Origin: Candidatus Cloacimonadota bacterium
Lineage (GTDB): Bacteria; Cloacimonadota; Cloacimonadia; Cloacimonadales; Cloacimonadaceae
DNA: 7,273 nt
Direction: 5' to 3'
NCBI GenBank assembly: GCA_028683635.1
Contig: JAQUHL010000094.1
Coordinates: 1-7,273, forward strand
Part shown: piece by piece, positions 5,922 to 7,273 of the stretch
Layout of the letters: the number at the start of each line of letters is the position of its first letter
Position numbering within the stretch: the stretch's first letter is position 1
The notes under the pieces: model-generated
What the model was told of the DNA's origin: nothing
Seen by the model: only the letters and a program-made list of their open reading frames with translations
The model's database searches: none
Made by a program: the position numbers and the translations under genes

Positions 5922-6593
5922 ATGATCTGTTTAAAAGGAAGCAATCTCCATAAATCATATCAGGACAGCGATCAGATGATTCAGGTTCTTTGCGGCACGG
6001 ACATCGCAATCGAAGAAAACTCCATGGTCTGCATCACCGGTCAATCTGGCTGCGGGAAGAGCACACTAATGCATATACTTGGGCTTTTGGATAGTCCCGA
6101 TGAAGGGAGCATCGAACTCTTTGGCAAAGAAGTTACATCCAGGGCACATGATACTGCGATGATTCGCAACCGGGATCTGGGTTTTGTGTTTCAATTCCAT
6201 TATCTGGTAGATGATCTCACGGCACTGGAAAATGTCGCTCTGCCCCTGATGATCGGGGGAAAGAACTTCCGGGAGAGCAGCAAACGAGCTCAGGAACTGA
6301 TTTCATGGTTCGGGCTTTCTGCCCGGCAAAGCCACTACCCTCACCAACTTAGCGGTGGTGAACAGCAACGGATAGCCATTGCCCGAGCCTTGGCGAATTC
6401 ACCCAAAATAGTGCTTGCTGATGAACCCACGGGAAATCTTGATCCCGACCACAGCCATGAAGTATGGGAGACTATCCAACGCCTTAACCGTGAATTCGGG
6501 CAAACCTTCGTAATTGTGACTCATGAACCCAAGCTTGCTGAAATGACGAGCACTCGTTACGTCCTTGCCCAGGGAGTATTGTCCAAATTATAG
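5922..6593 (+). CDS. lolD: Lipoprotein-releasing ABC transporter ATPase LolD
   Basis: A 223-residue cytosolic ABC ATPase that powers lipoprotein release by the LolC/E-type permease encoded 13 bases upstream. All ABC motifs are intact: Walker A G-Q-S-G-C-G-K-S-T (40-48), Q-loop F-Q-F-H-Y-L (90-95), signature L-S-G-G-E-Q-Q-R (143-150), Walker B I-V-L-A-D-E-P-T (163-170) with catalytic Glu168, the D-loop region G-N-L-D (171-174) and switch His201. The F-Q-F-H-x-L and L-T-A-L-E-N-V sequence after the Q-loop is typical of LolD within the MacB/LolD/FtsE group. Length is the family norm (about 225-235). FtsE or a MacB-type ATPase are the alternatives, but the partner permease has LolC/E features and makes LolD the best call. 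The AsmA/TamB-like gene starts 6 bases after its stop. Confidence 0.92.
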   Translation: MICLKGSNLHKSYQDSDQMIQVLCGTDIAIEENSMVCITGQSGCGKSTLMHILGLLDSPDEGSIELFGKEVTSRAHDTAMIRNRDLGFVFQFHYLVDDLTALENVALPLMIGGKNFRESSKRAQELISWFGLSARQSHYPHQLSGGEQQRIAIARALANSPKIVLADEPTGNLDPDHSHEVWETIQRLNREFGQTFVIVTHEPKLAEMTSTRYVLAQGVLSKL

Positions 6594-6599
6594 GTTAGC

Positions 6600-7273
6600 A
6601 TGAAGAAACCCAGGCTTTTCTTTATCTTTATCCTGATCTTACTCATCATCAACACGGCATTCTTTGTGCTCTGGTATGTTCTTGATATGCAGGATGTAAT
6701 CAGGAAAATGATCATCAGTACGGTTAGTTCCGCCCTGGATGCCAAATTGGATATTGAAAGGCTGAGCGTTAGCAATAAACAGATCCTTGCCCATAACATC
6801 AGGTTCCAGCTTGATGATAAATCACTTGAACTAAAGGTGGAGCAACTAAGAATCAGATACAGTCTCACCAAACTGATTTTCCCACCTTATAATCTGAATA
6901 AAGTAATTGATAATATTGAAATTAACAACCCTTATGTACACTATCACTATATCCCAAAGCCTCCTAAAGAAAGCAAAAAGGCGTTTAAGATACCAGATAT
7001 AAACCCCTTTTTCAAGGAGCTCAATATCAGGAGTGGCAGCTTCAGTTTCCAAGGGAAATTTCCGCTTGGCTTTGCGGGTGTAGATAGTCTAAAGGTCGGA
7101 GAACACATAGATAACCTCGATCTCAGGATAATCAACCACAGGACAGCCAACGAAAACTGGAAAGCCGGAAGTTCGGAAGTTACCATGACCAGCAATATTG
7201 GTGATGAGGGCAGGATTGTGGTGAAAGGAACCCTGTTTAAAGGAGCGCTGAAAGCATCGCAAGCAGAACTGGT
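6600..7273 (+). CDS. AsmA/TamB-like envelope protein, N-terminal part (3' partial)
   Basis: An open frame starting at ATG 6600 and running uninterrupted to the right edge (224 codons visible). Residues 1-4 are basic (M-K-K-P-R) and 6-27 form one strongly hydrophobic helix, a signal anchor placing the rest in the periplasm. After it come short amphipathic strands with repeated patterns typical of AsmA-superfamily N-termini: L-D-I-E-R-L-S-V (50-57), L-E-L-K-V-E-Q-L-R-I-R-Y (76-87), I-D-N-I-E-I-N-N-P-Y-V (103-113), and L-N-I-R-S-G-S-F-S-F (141-150). Such proteins (TamB, YhdP, AsmA) bridge inner and outer membranes and are linked to outer-membrane protein assembly and phospholipid transport. The start lies 6 bases after the lolD stop with only a weak T-A-G-G upstream, so translational coupling to lolD is likely. 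The superfamily is likely; the exact subfamily cannot be told without the C-terminal domain. Confidence 0.7.
   Translation, partial: MKKPRLFFIFILILLIINTAFFVLWYVLDMQDVIRKMIISTVSSALDAKLDIERLSVSNKQILAHNIRFQLDDKSLELKVEQLRIRYSLTKLIFPPYNLNKVIDNIEINNPYVHYHYIPKPPKESKKAFKIPDINPFFKELNIRSGSFSFQGKFPLGFAGVDSLKVGEHIDNLDLRIINHRTANENWKAGSSEVTMTSNIGDEGRIVVKGTLFKGALKASQAEL

Noticed and set aside
5922..6593. Calling the ATPase FtsE or MacB
   Set aside because: The partner permease is about 400 residues with LolC/E periplasmic features, not FtsX (about 300), and no MacB fusion is present. The F-Q-F-H-x-L Q-loop is LolD-like.
1..7273. tRNA, rRNA, CRISPR arrays, insertion sequences or attachment sites
   Set aside because: None was seen. 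The window is almost entirely coding, without repeated spacers, transposase motifs or terminal inverted repeats that I could detect by eye.

Overview
The window is a fully packed, single-strand gene array. Eight reading frames (six complete, one cut at each edge) all lie on the + strand. They are separated by at most 13 bases or overlap by 4 or 11 bases, so no stretch is long enough to hold an ordinary promoter or terminator. It reads as the inside of one long operon, or of consecutive operons whose signals lie outside the window or within genes.

The gene content suggests a diderm, probably anaerobic bacterium. There is a lipoprotein-sorting LolC/E-LolD ABC transporter, the start of an AsmA/TamB-like envelope protein, and what looks like the last strands of an outer-membrane beta-barrel. 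A 2[4Fe-4S] ferredoxin and a geranylgeranyl-reductase-family flavoprotein of the archaeal type sit between them. This mix fits the FCB superphylum, and Cloacimonadota is my best guess, because archaeal-type isoprenoid lipid genes have been reported in that group. The placement is an inference from gene content, not from a marker gene.

Layout: (1) bases 1-187, C-terminal end of a probable outer-membrane barrel; (2) 184-1731, RecJ-type DHH/DHHA1 exonuclease; (3) 1721-1909, 62-residue ferredoxin; (4) 1913-3088, geranylgeranyl reductase family FAD enzyme with a TTG start; (5) 3092-3679, SEC59/DGK1/VTE5-type polyprenol or diacylglycerol kinase-like membrane protein; (6) 3691-4671, polyprenyl-phosphate glycosyltransferase (GT2, DPM1/ArnC/GtrB type); (7) 4682-5908, LolC/E permease; (8) 5922-6593, LolD ATPase; (9) 6600-7273, start of an AsmA/TamB-like protein running off the edge.

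The most interesting part is the central block 1721-4671: a ferredoxin, an isoprenoid double-bond reductase, a putative isoprenoid-alcohol (or lipid) kinase and a polyprenyl-phosphate sugar transferase in succession. Together they could make, saturate, phosphorylate and glycosylate an isoprenoid lipid, that is, a dolichol-like carrier, or feed archaeal-type ether lipids or saturated quinones. The order supports a shared pathway, but the substrate cannot be read from the sequence. The following Lol and AsmA-like genes move lipoproteins and probably lipids to the outer membrane, giving the whole array an envelope-biogenesis theme. The RecJ-like nuclease is the functional outlier.
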